64,000 nt of DNA from Kondoa malvinella (taxonomy: Eukaryota; Basidiomycota; Agaricostilbomycetes; Agaricostilbales; Kondoaceae): contig BCIM01000001.1 of the NCBI GenBank assembly GCA_039545315.1, positions 3,319,783-3,383,782 of the forward strand, read 5' to 3'. This document shows positions 1 through 10,857 of this stretch, piece after piece. The notes beneath the pieces were generated by a model. The model saw only the letters and a program-made list of their open reading frames with translations, was not told where the DNA came from and did not search any database. The first letter of the stretch is position 1; each line of letters starts with the position of its first letter. A program made the translations under genes and the position numbers.

Positions 1-1391
1 TCAAGCTAGTCCCTGAGCTAAAGTTGTCATCAGAACTTGGAAGCCAATTTTGCTGCCTTCCATCTGCTCAAAGCCTTCGAACCTGCTGCACTGGACGCCG
101 AAGTCCATTTAGTTTGCGTCAAGGTATGCCTGACTCTGGTCAAGGCAGACAAGCCGGCAAAAGCAAGAAAGCCCAGCATATTTCGGCATTACAGACAGAG
201 TACGGAAGAGCTCGAAGCTATTGCCTCGATGGAGAAGCTGTCTTTGTCAGAAGCTATGGAATTGATCAACACTTTGAAAGTCCGTTCTGCTTCATCGGCT
301 GGGAGAGTCTATCTAATTATTGATGAATAGCTCCACCTGAGCTTCGATGATTGTGTTCGGTTGCTCGGCACTTTTGGTGGATACAAGCTACCGGTAGCGG
401 TCGATTACATCAAGCAGGTAGCCGCCGATGAATGGCAGGACATCTTTACGATAGTCGCTTGTTCACTTCTGTGGTCTCCGGGCAGGGTCTGTCAGGCTCA
501 AGAGTCGAAAGACTCAGTCACTCACATATCTGTACAGGGTTGCGATCTCTCCGGCATCTTGGACGCATGCCCAGAAGCCAAAACTCAATTGAGGGATCTT
601 TTGCTGTCCGAATTCTTTCCTGACTGCGAGAAATTGGCGAAGCTATGCCATCCTGTATACGGAGGGCGAGGTGGTTGGAAATCACCTTTGGTGGAGCATT
701 CAGGCGGATACGGCATGCCAGATGTCTATCACAAGCCAAACTCCAGCGACAGTAGAATACAACGTGAGCAGCAAAGAAGTCATTTCCAGGATGGAGAGAG
801 CATGCAGGTCGCCAGCGTTATCACGGTCAGTCTGTACGGCAGCTTCGTAGTCTAACTAAACTTCTTCGATAGAGTGTGTTTGCAGATGACCAGCAAATTC
901 AGCAATTATACATTCTTTGCTCTGCTTTGCATCAAACAAGACCAGTGGTACATACGGCTGTTCACCAGAAGAATATTGCCATTTCGCTCGAGCTGTTTGA
1001 ATTGCTGGCTGCTGCCGATGTGGTATGTTATGCTCCATTCCTGCCAGCTTCAACTGATTGTTATTTAGCCGCCATTGGAAGTACTCTTTGAAGCGACTAT
1101 CAAATCGCCCTTCGTCCTCACGCACGCTGAAGCTGTTGAGATGCTTGAGCCAGGCAACCCAGATGCGAGCTATTCCGAAATTGAGCACCTGGATGCTTGG
1201 GCGCGTGGCTTTGATCAGATCTTGATGAAGAAATTGGACTATTTGGAGATGAGCATCCGTCCAACCCCTGCTACGTCAAATTCCTTTGTTCTGGTGAGTG
1301 GGCAGTCAGGGTTTTGGCTGAACTGATGGCTTTTCAGACGCTTGTCGAATGGAAGCAAGCCTTTGAGGATGCCTCTGCCTCTCTGGCCTAA
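1..1391 (+). CDS. Unrecognised multi-exon protein, 3' part, cut by left edge
   Basis: A spliced reading frame enters from the left edge after an acceptor near 33 and ends at a TAA at 1389-1391. Supported exons: 34 to about 121 (contains FHLLKAFEPAALDAEVHLVC), about 175-268, about 331-417, a block around 540-650, about 710-810, about 864-1021, 1070-1291, and a last exon from 1339 encoding TLVEWKQAFEDASASLA. Introns such as 1022-1069 and 1292-1338 have clear GT-AG ends. The protein is rich in amphipathic helices, for example KNIAISLELFELLAAADV, which suggests an alpha-helical repeat or scaffold protein. I do not recognise a family, and the exons between 418 and 800 are uncertain. The start codon is outside the window. 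Confidence 0.5.
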
Positions 1392-2353
1392 GTCTATGGG
1401 ACGCTACCAGGTCTTATGTTACCATTTGCAATGCGCGATTACCTATTGCTGCTTTATGGCTGTGACCTCTTTTCTTCATCTTATGTTCTTTTTTCTCATC
1501 GACTCCGTTCGGCCCGAAAGAAGTCTGTCTCTATCGTCTGGCCTGCGCTGCCTCTGCTTGTATGTATCCGGATCTTTCACGCAAATACGAATTGAGCAAA
1601 CTTCTTTGTGACACCTTTGGGATGTGATTCCGTGTGTTTCCGCAGACTGTGGTGAATTTGACCAAGCCTTAGGGCAAGCTGTCTTTGTCGGCTCGATCTC
1701 AAAAGTGGTTCCGGCGATGGATCAAAGCATCAAGAAAAAAGAGTGATGCTTGGTCTAATTTGGCCCGTCTTTCCGGCTGATTCCACCCACACTATCGTAC
1801 TTGACCCTTTAGCAATAGCAAGGAAGGTACTGGCTGGCTACAAGCGTGATTTCTGATCAAGAGTTGACAAGTTGCCTTTGCCGAACCGAAGGGACATCGC
1901 GGGTCTGATGATGACATACCTGATCTGCACCCACAAAGCCCCAACTACTCAGCATTACCCTTTCCTTAGCCTCAGGACCCCTGCCTCGATGAGTGAAAAA
2001 GTGAAAATTGCAAATATTAGAAAAGTGAAAGTCATCGGGTCGAGACAAGGTTACTGATCTGAGAAGCTGAGAATTGGGGCTATTTTATGAGGTCAGTAGA
2101 CACCTAGGTCAATCTTTGAGGGTGAAGAAAAATGACAGACGTAAATTTTACCCCGCGCTGCCAAAAAGTCGCCGACGCTTAGTATCGCATTGCGTGCTAC
2201 CATCACACGGTAGCATTGGGTGCCAGCAGTGACTCCCGAGCATAGGGCGTCTTCAGCAGGTGAGAATTGATGGTTTCTCATCCAAAAAACGCCAAAAAGA
2301 TGCAAAAAGATCCAGAGATTGCTACGCAGCGGCCTGTACGCCAGCAAAACGAA
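1392..2353. other. Intergenic, no gene seen
   Basis: No open frame with recognisable protein features and no RNA fold that I can support. It holds the 3' flank of the left-edge gene and the downstream flank of the minus-strand tRNA-Glu. Confidence 0.5.
2346..2349 (-). terminator. RNA polymerase III T4 terminator of tRNA-Glu
   Basis: Read on the minus strand, four T residues lie five bases past the tRNA discriminator base, the usual spacing for Pol III termination. Confidence 0.55.
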
Positions 2354-2425
2354 TTCCCTGACGGGGAATTGAACCCCGGTCTTATCGGTGAGAGCGATAT
2401 ATACTAGCCACTGTACTATCAAGGA
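2354..2425 (-). tRNA. tRNA-Glu (anticodon CUC)
   Basis: The minus strand folds as a 72-nt tRNA. The acceptor stem TCCTTGA pairs with TCAGGGA over seven pairs (one G-T), and the discriminator base is A. The D arm has the A-box-like TAGTACAGTGGCTAG. The anticodon stem TATCG/CGATA closes the loop CTCTCAC, which gives anticodon CTC. The T arm CCGGGG-TTCAATT-CCCC contains the B box GGTTCAATTCC. There is no intron. The identity is glutamate by anticodon, and the acceptor stem and length fit eukaryotic tRNA-Glu. Confidence 0.93.
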
Positions 2426-4239
2426 TGGGTTGCTGAAATGAGCGAATGACAACATATAACCTGTTGGTAAAAGTTTGTCAAACTTACTTTCCCGTGCATC
2501 AAGAGGCATAGCTGCAACTTCGCACAGTTCAGTAATGGGCTGCCGCGGCGATAAAATCAAAAAAAAGAAAAAAAAAAACCCCCGTTGCGCACACTGCAGA
2601 TGGACGCGATTTTTTCGCTCGCGGTAGTGGCAGCCTCTTGACGACGTCTTGAGTAACTCTGCTACGTGCGACGGGTGTTTCCTCTCATGCTTTCGACGAC
2701 TGCGGAAAGAGGATCACTCGAGAAAATTTTGCCTCAAACTTTTCGCTTGTTGTTAGCTTGACTGCTGTTTGCAGGCTACAGCAGCTGCTGCTGTTCTCGA
2801 GTAATGGTCCGACGGGCAGAAAGAGACAGCAGTAGAGTTCCTTGCGCTTCACAATCGGAACATTACACAAGGTCTTTTTACCAGTTCTAACAGCTGGAAG
2901 TTTTCCCTGATCCTCTGAAGTTGCAAGCTGGGCACAACCCCAGTCAGAGTCATGCTACCTCGTCAGCGCCGCCTGCGGCTAGGTACTGCAAAGTATACGG
3001 ATGCTGTAGAATCGGTTGTGATTGGGCCGGGGCGGGATTCTGATCTTGTACCGAAGCTTCTCGCTATATGCTTGAAGCGATGCCAATCGAGAATATCGTT
3101 CACCGTCAATGCAGTGTAGGTTTGGCAGAATAGTACTCTAGACGGTCGTGAAGGGATCGTTCAATTTGAAGGGAGAACCATCGTTTTATGGCTCGATAAG
3201 TATCCGGCAGATCGGACTGGCTTGTAGCACTGCCAAGCAGACCACCGAGTGTTGCAGCTAGGCCTCCCAGTTGCTGAGCATGAGGTGGGCCTTCTCTTGT
3301 AAACTTGAGTCGTGAAGCTTGAAATTAGCCTCGTTCGTTGGTGTCCTCGAGGTCAGACTCGGCTTGCATGGGAGATAAGGATAGATCAGAACAGCTTGTG
3401 CTTGCAGGAAAGCAGGGCATCTCCAAGCTGTGCTTTGCTGTAGGATAGTCGATACTCTTTCTTAGCATGTGCGGAAGTGCAGTCTTGCGCGAGTGAAGCA
3501 GAGCAGGGCATGGTAGGAACAATAGCCAGAAGCAAAGCATCCATCCTCTTGACCAGACTTGTCTGGCACAGCTTGCATGGCAGAGGATGCCGAATTCGCT
3601 GCCATTCTTTGGAATGCTTGAGCAGTGCGCTTGGTCTTCAATAGGATCTCTCCTGTCCCTTGAGTACAAGGCAGCTTCATAGGCTTGAGACATTCGGTGT
3701 AAAACGCTTGCATGAAATTTGAAATTCGCATATCTCTTGCTTTCGCACAAGCGCGTTCAAGGTCTGCTGTAGCGTGCAGTCTTGCACTCTGCATTCTGCA
3801 TTCTGCACTCTGCTCAAGGCTCTCTTTCGTTGCCTTCTTGCGTTGCCTCCAGCATCACTGGATTAATTTCATCTTGCAGCTGTATTTCTCGCGGTCTTTT
3901 CACTCCAGCTTGCGTTCTCAAAGCATCTTCTTATTCGTCTGCTGAGATTCACTGCCAATAGCATCTCGGATATCGCTGCTGCAGAGACGGCTTGTTCTTT
4001 GTTTCGTGGTAGCATAAAGACCTTTGCTTGCTCTGATTGTACTTGCTTGGCCGGACCTCCCTGGCACTACGTTTGCTGTCCTACCTTGATTCTCCTGGTA
4101 CATCGCTTCACTGTACTCTTGAGCCTCGCCCGCGTGGCTTCTAGCACTGCGCGAAGGCATCTTCTATCGATTGACTATGCCGATACGTCGTGACACTGCT
4201 GATGTTTCCTTACGTCGGGTTGGAGGCTTGTCTCGTACC
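2426..4239. other. Intergenic, no protein gene seen
   Basis: 1.8 kb between the tRNA and the amidase gene. It contains an A-rich tract at 2559-2578 and a short heptamer repeat at 3784-3811. Minus-strand open frames around 3325-3794 are Cys/Ser-rich with no family likeness and no splice support. A transposon relic near the tRNA is possible, but I saw no terminal repeats. Confidence 0.45.
3784..3811 (+). repeat. Heptamer tandem repeat, four copies of GCAYTCT
   Basis: Four head-to-tail 7-mers, GCACTCT, GCATTCT, GCATTCT, GCACTCT, read directly from the sequence in noncoding DNA. Confidence 0.85.
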
Positions 4240-5918
4240 ATGACGGCTCATTATTGCTTAAGCGCCAGTTCTGCTCTCGAATTACTCCTGTCTGGCAAGC
4301 TGACTGTAATTGAATATGCCCAAGTAAGCTAGTCTGGACCGCTCGCTTTTCAACTAACGGGACTACAGTGTCTACTAAAGAGAATCAACGAGAGAGAATC
4401 GACGATTCATGCTTGGGCCTATTTGGACCATGATGAAGTCATGAAACAAGCGGCCACCCTGGATGCTGTTGAGCCCGCGAAGCGAGGTCCTCTTCATGGA
4501 CTAGCAATTGGAGGTCAGACTTTGGCTAATTCTGCTGTTGTCCCGCTAAAGATGAGCAGTCAAGGATGTCATCCTGACGAAAGATCAGCCAACGAGATAC
4601 AACAGCGAGATGTAAGTATGATATCTCAAACTTCGGCTTGCTCCTCATACTTAGCAGATACAAAGACGCTCCGAAATCGAGCGTCGATGCAGCATGCATC
4701 AAGATTTTGCGAGCGGCCGGAGCATTGATTATGGGTGTGCGAAGAACAGGCGGTATCGAAAAAGGCTGAATATCATATCAGGCAAGACAGAGACTACCGA
4801 ACTTGGTGCTTCCAATGATCCAGCACCGACTACCAACCGTGAGCATTACATTTTATCTTCAGCGAGGGCTGATAGGAAACAGCACACGATCCGATTCGCA
4901 CTCCTGGCGCATCTTCGAGTGGAAGCGCTGCTGCTGTCTCCGACTTTCATGTGCCGCTGGCTCTTGGACAACAAACAGGAGGATCGACCATCAGACCGGC
5001 TTCGTACACTGGTATCTTTGGCTTCAAACCTACTTTTGGCGCAATCCCGTACGAAGGTGTCAAGACTATTTCCAGCTCGCTCGATACTGTTGGCTTGTTT
5101 GCAAGAAGTGTGCAGGATCTGGAGCTTTTGGCCCAAGTATTTCGCATTCAAGAGATGTCAAGCGACTACGACATTCGTGGAGCCAAGTTTGCCATGTACA
5201 AGGGTCCAATTTGGGCTGATGCTCGCAAAGGAACCAAGTCTGCAATGAACCAAGCAAGCAGATGTCTTGAACGTACTGGTGCGTTGGTGGAGGACTTGGA
5301 GCTACCCAGCGCTTTCGACCAGCTCCCAGCATATGTCTCGAGTATTTGTAAAGCAGAAACTCGATCATCGTTGCTGCCAGAATATCGGATCGAAAAGTCT
5401 CTTCTCTCGCCAGCGTTGCGCAAAATGGTCGAAATTGACGTATCGTACGCAGCTCAGCGCAAAGCAGAGGATGAAAGTGCAGCAATGCGACCTCAGTTCG
5501 ATACTATTGCGTCTGCTTATGCAGCCATCATAACACCCAGCGCGATTGGAGAGGCTGAAGGAATGGACAATCCCGGAAGCGCTGTCTTCAGTAAGTACAC
5601 CCAGCTGCAATACGAATGTCGCTAAGCTTCATAAGATTCGATGTGGAGCCTTCTACATGTTCCGGTATTGAATGTGCCAGGTCAGTCCAAATAAGGTGAA
5701 AGCCATCAGCTAAAGTCTGTCTAGGCTTCTTAGGTCCAACCGGAATGCCAGTTGGTGTTTCGCTGATACGCGGCAGAGACCGTACGCCTTTTACTTGCAT
5801 AGTATCTTGCTGATGCGGCAGAGCAGAAGATGCTCAACTGCTAAGCGTTGGGCGAGCTGTTGCGAAAGTGTTTGCAGCAGAGGATTGGACCGTGATAGAC
5901 ACAGCGGTAGAGCGTTAG
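4240..5918 (+). CDS. Amidase signature (AS) family hydrolase
   Basis: Probably a cytosolic enzyme that hydrolyses an amide bond; the substrate cannot be told from sequence. The ATG at 4240 opens a 28-codon exon ending at 4323, and exon 2 starts at 4369. Further exons join as HGLAIG|VKDV, then RYNSE, then ALIMG|KTETTELG and so on. The Ser-cisSer-Lys triad is visible: Lys in IGVKDV, cis-Ser within PGASSSGSAAAVS, and nucleophile Ser in QQTGGSTIRPAS, followed by YTGIFGFKPTFG. The C-terminal part has MWSLLHVPVLNVPG and TGMPVGVSLIRGR, typical of the family. A last intron before QDAQLLSVGRAVAKVFA gives the TAG at 5916-5918. Fatty-acid-amide hydrolase or a general amidase are both possible. The GatA subunit of mitochondrial amidotransferase is less likely. 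Confidence 0.88.
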
Positions 5919-6041
5919 CAGAAAGCAACAGAGAATGGGAGAGGGCGTGCTGGAATTTGGCTGGCGGAGACATTCGTACTCTGTTGCTGCTCGAATTTGT
6001 CAAGTCTTTATCGATCAACGATACAAAGCAAGCATACGAGC

Positions 6042-6618
6042 ATGAGCAACGATAGAGAAAGCACGCCAGTCTGGAAGGTCGAAACGACTGAAGCAGTCAA
6101 GCCTCCAGGCGAGGGTTTGGCGTCCATTTCGCACCGAATGCTCGAGAGAGTGCAGGCAATGCAAGAGCTGGAAGGAAATCCACAGCTAGAGGGCAAGAAC
6201 GTCTGCTATGCGATCTTGACAGAGAATGGCAGCGTTCCAGTGGTCCTATCAGGACAAGCTGCAACAGATTTCAAAGTGAGCTGTACTGCTTGAAGGCACC
6301 TATAACGCTCAAGATCTGCCTGTGCAGGCAATGCGACGTCTCGCTGAAGCATATCGAAGTCCTAGAGCGGTCCTAATGCTTTTCGCCTTCCTCTATGAAG
6401 CTGCGCGAGCAAACAACATATCGGATGCAATCTTGCAGGCTCAGCTAGCTGCAGAGTACGCTCTACGCTCCTGCTTCTACTTCCTCTCTAATATTCAGGG
6501 TGGTAGATACGGTGTAGATCTATCGAAAGTCAAGACTGCGGAGGATCTGCCCATTGATGAAAAATACAAGGACGCGATGGCTCAGAGTCATTTGATGCGA
6601 GACTCGACCGCTCAATGA
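6042..6618 (+). CDS. Small conserved-looking helical protein of unknown function
   Basis: Two exons: ATG 6042 to about 6273, a short intron (GTGAGC...TGTGCAG), then about 6328 to the TGA at 6616-6618. The product is about 170 residues with a clean splice join at ATDFK|AMRRLAE. A charged N-terminus is followed by a patch with a beta look (NVCYAILTENGSVPVVLSG), then long helices (PRAVLMLFAFLYEAARANN and AAEYALRSCFYFLSN). There is no signal peptide and no motif that I recognise. It starts 123 bp after the amidase stop on the same strand, which looks like ordinary tight spacing. Function is not assigned. Confidence 0.65.
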
Positions 6619-6998
6619 AAGCTTGAAAGCATTCGAATACTGCTCCAGGCTACTCAGTCCGATGTCGATTCAGAAGGTGTCTTCCAGGTCACTATCCGCA
6701 GTCTCGCAAGGATTTCCTGCCTTACTATCTCTGCCCTCTCGATTCTACACGGCAACCGCTCGTACGGTCAGCTTCCAAGAAGGCTTCATCCTGGCGTCTT
6801 GCGAATCCTCGATTCTTAGTGATCCAAGAATGAGCCATCTGAAACGACAAAGGTCGACCCGTACTCCACCGGGTCATTCGCGTTGTAGCGAAGGCCGATA
6901 TGTTCAACTGGGACGGTATCTTCTCGCTCCTAAACGACGTTCTGTGCTGTCTATCAAGCTGATTGATGACAACGTCCTGCACCTAGCTATTCCCGATT
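6619..6998. other. Intergenic, likely promoter of the surface protein gene
   Basis: An open frame of 162 codons runs through this stretch from 6623, but it has no family likeness and overlaps the signal peptide exon of the next gene in another frame. I see no separate gene. Confidence 0.45.
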
Positions 6999-8680
6999 AT
7001 GCTATTTCTCGTCTTACTGTCTCTACTGGTTCAGCAATGCGTTGGTATATGGTTGTATATGGATGCTGGTGTGGAAGAATGCAGGACTCGACTGTTCCCG
7101 TTGTGAGCTGATAGCCAGTATTTGATTCGGGTCTGACGTGCTTCTTCAACCAGCGGCAGCGACAATCCTGGTCCATATACAGTGACGGTACACGACCAGA
7201 CTACTGGAGATCTACTCGAGACTTGGCCAGTGAAGAATGACAAGACTGACTTTGAGTGGACTATAGACTTGCCAGCCGGTGCCGCAGTGTTCGTCTTGAC
7301 TTTGACCGTCATCGAAGCACCATTCTGAACGTGCTCAAAAATAGGTATTTTACCATAGAAGACTCGGCTGGTCTTCAAGCTACTGGATACGATCAAACAA
7401 TAGCGGCTGGCACCGACACTGCATGCTTGTTCAAGAATGCTGGCATCGAACAAGCGAATATCGAAAAGCACTTTGCGGAAGCTTTAGCCGCTGTCCCCAA
7501 GACTACAGCGAGTCCCATTACACCGAATGGCCCTCCGCCATCGGTTGCCGCTGATCCGTAAGCACTTCTTTTGAATCGTGGCACTCCCAACTCATGTTTA
7601 AAGGCAGACCCGCTCCAGAACCAACTACCTCAGATCCTCCGAAGCCTACCAGCACTTCAGTCTCCTCTACACCCGAACCTATCACCTCAAGCACAAGCCG
7701 GCCTCCTCCCGCACCAGCATCCAAGAGCACCTCGACGACTGTTTCGGATGTTGATGAAGCTCCTGCGTCTAGATCAGCTGCTCCGATTGTAACACTGGAG
7801 CCAGCAGATCCTGTCGAGTCTCCATCAGCCTCATCTTCGACGCGTTCTTCTGCTTCGAAACCACCATCAGACGCCCAGCCCTCAGATTCAAGTGCGAGTG
7901 ACAAAGAAGTAACGGCAGCGGGGGCTGGCTCTACAGCTAGCAGTAGTCAAGAAAACTCAAACTCCCCCAACATTGCTTTGATCGTTGGCATTTCAGCCGG
8001 AGCTGTTGTGGCTTTCCTCATCATCGCCTTCTTCATCTGGCGATGTTGCTGTCACACTCGCAAGGATTCAAACTCTACAGCATCTCTTGTACCCTTCTAC
8101 ATGTCTGAGAAATCGCCGACGTATACCGAAGGTCATGGCAGTTGGCAACAGGATCAAAGATCGGTCGGCTCTGGAGAAGAGGTGCTCAAATCGCCTTTGC
8201 AGTCTGGTGTCTATATTGCCAATCCGTAGGTGAACAATTTCAGACACTGTGACAGATGTTGATTTCTCTCCTAGATCTCCTCGATCCGAAGCCTCATTCA
8301 CTACTCTGTATACCAAAGACGGCGTCGCAGTCCGTAGCGGCACGCCTTCTCGCAGCCCTTCTTACTCTCAACGCTCGCCAACAGCCTTCACTGAAGCTCG
8401 ATCAACCAGATATGAAGGCTTTCCCATCGCGCCAACGACCTACCATGAATCGATCGCGGATGCGCCAGCTGGTTGGCGTGCGACTCAGCGATACACAGCA
8501 GATGAAGTGCCAGATCATTATGCGCTTCCTCTTAGTCGTTCGACCCAGATCGCATCTGAATACAATGGCGAGCGACCATTGTCGATATCAAGTAGCGATT
8601 GGCGGACGCAGTATGACAAGGGGACCGCTTTTGATCGGAGGACTTTTGTGACGCTCACCCCTGAGGATCAACCGTACTGA
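6999..8680 (+). CDS. Single-pass surface protein, Ser/Thr-rich ectodomain with cytosolic tail
   Basis: The ATG at 6999 starts a hydrophobic signal peptide (MLFLVLLSLLVQQCVG). A beta-like ectodomain follows (SDNPGPYTVTVHDQTTGD, then YFTIEDSAGLQATGYD). Next comes a long Ser/Thr/Pro stretch suited to O-mannosylation and one transmembrane helix (IALIVGISAGAVVAFLIIAF, about 7973-8032). A basic-Cys stop (WRCCCHTRK) leads to a Ser-rich cytosolic tail of about 200 residues. Introns fall near 7045-7135, around 7318-7345, around 7560-7600 and around 8228-8250; exact ends of the first two are ambiguous. The stop is TGA at 8678-8680. The architecture matches basidiomycete wall-sensor-like membrane proteins (Wsc/Mid2-like in layout only). 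No WSC cysteine domain is seen, so a sensor role is inference. Confidence 0.7.
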
Positions 8681-8873
8681 GGATTCATGAATGAGGGGAT
8701 GTTGTCAGACCATTCAATCGCTGGAGAGGTTGGTCGGTGTGTACGATGGGTCTCGGTCAATTTGTGTATATAGGGCTAGGAGATGTAGCGCGCATGAAGA
8801 ATAGCATACATGTTCAGCCTCGGAATAGTGTCTCGTTTCGTCAAATATGATACAATGCAAGTTTGCTTTTCTC

Positions 8874-10785
8874 TTAGGCGATAACGCCAGTTCTAGATTT
8901 GATGCCATCAAAGACGCAAGTACCGTTCAAGGCGACGTATTGACGAGTAGTGAGCTTGATAGCTTCTTGCGAGACGATGCCGCCCATGAGAGCGGCGATT
9001 TGAGGCATATCACCACCTCCACCTCGAATCCTGCTTTAGAGATTAGCTTGAAATGGACCACCCAGTGCAGCACTTACACTTCTTGAATAGCCTCAGTCAA
9101 GCTGTCCGGCAGCTGACCCAAATTCTTAACGCCATACCGCTCCAGCACGACTTTTGCAAGACTCATCATCTCATCCTCCTGTGTCGACCCGGGGAATTCC
9201 CCGTTCTTCCTCTCAAATTCTTCAGCCACCCTTAAAGCCATGAACCACTGCACGCAACTTTCTTCGTCATTCTCCAATTTCGCCAAGAGTAAAGAAGCAG
9301 GTAAAGAAGCTGGACCATGTTCGAATTCTTCTACTAGGTTGGTACCACGCATCACTTCCAGATAAGCAGCATGCTTGACAAAAGTAGCAATCTCTTGTTC
9401 TGGGATCGCGGTAGTGGGTAAAGCTATCGAAACGAGGAGTTTGTGTAAATGCCGCGTGACGGAGAGGAGGTCTTCTTTCGCTTTTGTTCGATAGAGGGAT
9501 TGGAGTGTTAGGTAGCCTTTTGAAGTTGCTTTCATGTCTGGGAGACTGCCAGTGAGGGGGAGAAGGTTTTCAGTCGCGACGAATTCTTTTACTGCCCGAA
9601 GGAGGAGCCAGAACGGAGGACTTGAGGGAGCAGGGTTGGTGCATTGAGGATCGGAAAAGAGTTTGGTGATGTTGTCAGGGACGATGGAAGGTCGAGCAAG
9701 CTTGATGACGAGGGCGAGTGCTTCGTCGAAATTCTCTTCGTCTGCTGAGCGTCTGCCTTGAGTGATGAGGGCTTTGAGAGCATTACGTTCCTTGGTTGTT
9801 TTTGGTAATGCACCATTGTTCGATGCCTTGTAGCTTTCCAAAGCGCGCAAGATGATGACGACAGCTGGTAAATGACCATGTTCAGCAGGATCCATTGCAT
9901 CGACATCGAGTGATTTCGCGTAATCAAGCAAAGCAGGGAAAGGTTTGTCCAAACGAAGATCGACAAGAGAATCGGGATGCGTTTCGACGAAAGCGACTTC
10001 GCCTACTTGCGTTCGAAGCGAGCTGATGAAGCCTGACGAGCGAACGGTGATGAGTGGTACTCCAGATGACCAGCATGCTGAAGCGAGTGTGAGGGTGTCC
10101 TTTGTTGAAGCATTGACTGAGATGACCAAAGAATAGACTGGGAGCAAGGAAGGTTCGTGCGAGAGAAAGGTGGGAATGTCCTGTTTGTCAGAGACCGCAA
10201 CTCAGCCAGTGCACGCTGCTCATAGCTTTCCGACTAACCTCTTGTAGCGCTTTACCCTTGACACTTTCATTCAACTCTTGGAGGTAAATGACTGCCTCTT
10301 CAGCGCGACTCTTGCCCATAGAATCAGAGACAAGGAAGAAGTTTGCTCCCAAATCAGAGCCTTCGACCTTCTTGTCATCCAGGATCGTGAACGAGCCAAT
10401 GCCTTTCCTTAGAGGTCAATCTACGTATTTCGCATATTTCCAGACAGAGCATACCTGGTAGGACGAGGTTCTTGAGTACTTGTGTAGCTGTTGGCGTTGC
10501 GTTGACTACCAGGATAGAAGCGTTCTCTAGAGCTGTTTGACCTGCTGATGCCCATAATCTGCATGACCGCTGTGTCAATCGCCCTGCTTCTGCAATCCGT
10601 CCAAAGGTGTTTGACGCACCTCAATTGCCTGTCATAGCGTCTATAGCACACAAGCAGATGAGGCACGTCCTGCGAACGCGATAGTTGATGAAATCTCACT
10701 GAGTTTTGGCGTCTGGCCTGACAGAAGTCGAAGGCTGAACAGAAGCAGTAACTGCTTCCAGGTCTCCAACTACTTCACTGCTCAT
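8874..10785 (-). CDS. ULA1: NEDD8-activating enzyme E1 regulatory subunit (APPBP1/Ula1 type)
   Basis: The pseudo-adenylating half of the heterodimeric E1 that activates NEDD8/Rub1 for cullin modification. ATG at 10785. After the first intron the conserved start RYDRQLR|LWASAGQTALENASILV is restored, followed by LPG|IGSFTILDDKKVEGSDLG and NFFLV, the Rossmann-type adenylation fold without a catalytic cysteine. The large exon 10147-9074 carries the APPBP1-type middle (HPDSLVDLRLDKPFPALLDY, HLPAVVIILRALE, GALPKTTKER). A final exon holds MPQIAALMGGIVSQEAIKLT and ends at a TAA (8874-8876). UBA3 is not in this window. The start codon lies 72 bp from that of URB1 on the other strand, so the two probably share a promoter. 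Confidence 0.9.
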
Positions 10786-10857
10786 CTTTCGCGACTTGGC
10801 CGTCTATTTCCAAAAAATATATGACGATGCTTGCAAGCGAACAGCGACACGCAGCAA
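10786..10857. promoter_or_regulatory. 72-bp divergent promoter between ULA1 and URB1
   Basis: This is all the sequence between the two start codons. It includes an A/T run at 10810-10822 (CCAAAAAATATATGACG). With so little room, the two 5' untranslated regions must be very short or overlap. Shared control is inferred from spacing. Confidence 0.5.

Noticed and set aside
2093..2560. 155-codon minus-strand frame
   Set aside because: It runs straight through the tRNA-Glu gene, so it is a chance frame.
2559..2578. A-rich tract read as a Pol III terminator or poly(A) tail of a retroelement
   Set aside because: It lies upstream of the minus-strand tRNA, not downstream, and no retroelement body or target-site duplication is visible.
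3325..3794. Two overlapping minus-strand open frames rich in Cys and Ser
   Set aside because: Composition looks random, they overlap in different frames, and no splice sites or motifs support either one.
6623..7111. 162-codon open frame after the small helical gene
   Set aside because: Overlaps the signal-peptide exon of the surface protein in another frame and has no recognisable content.
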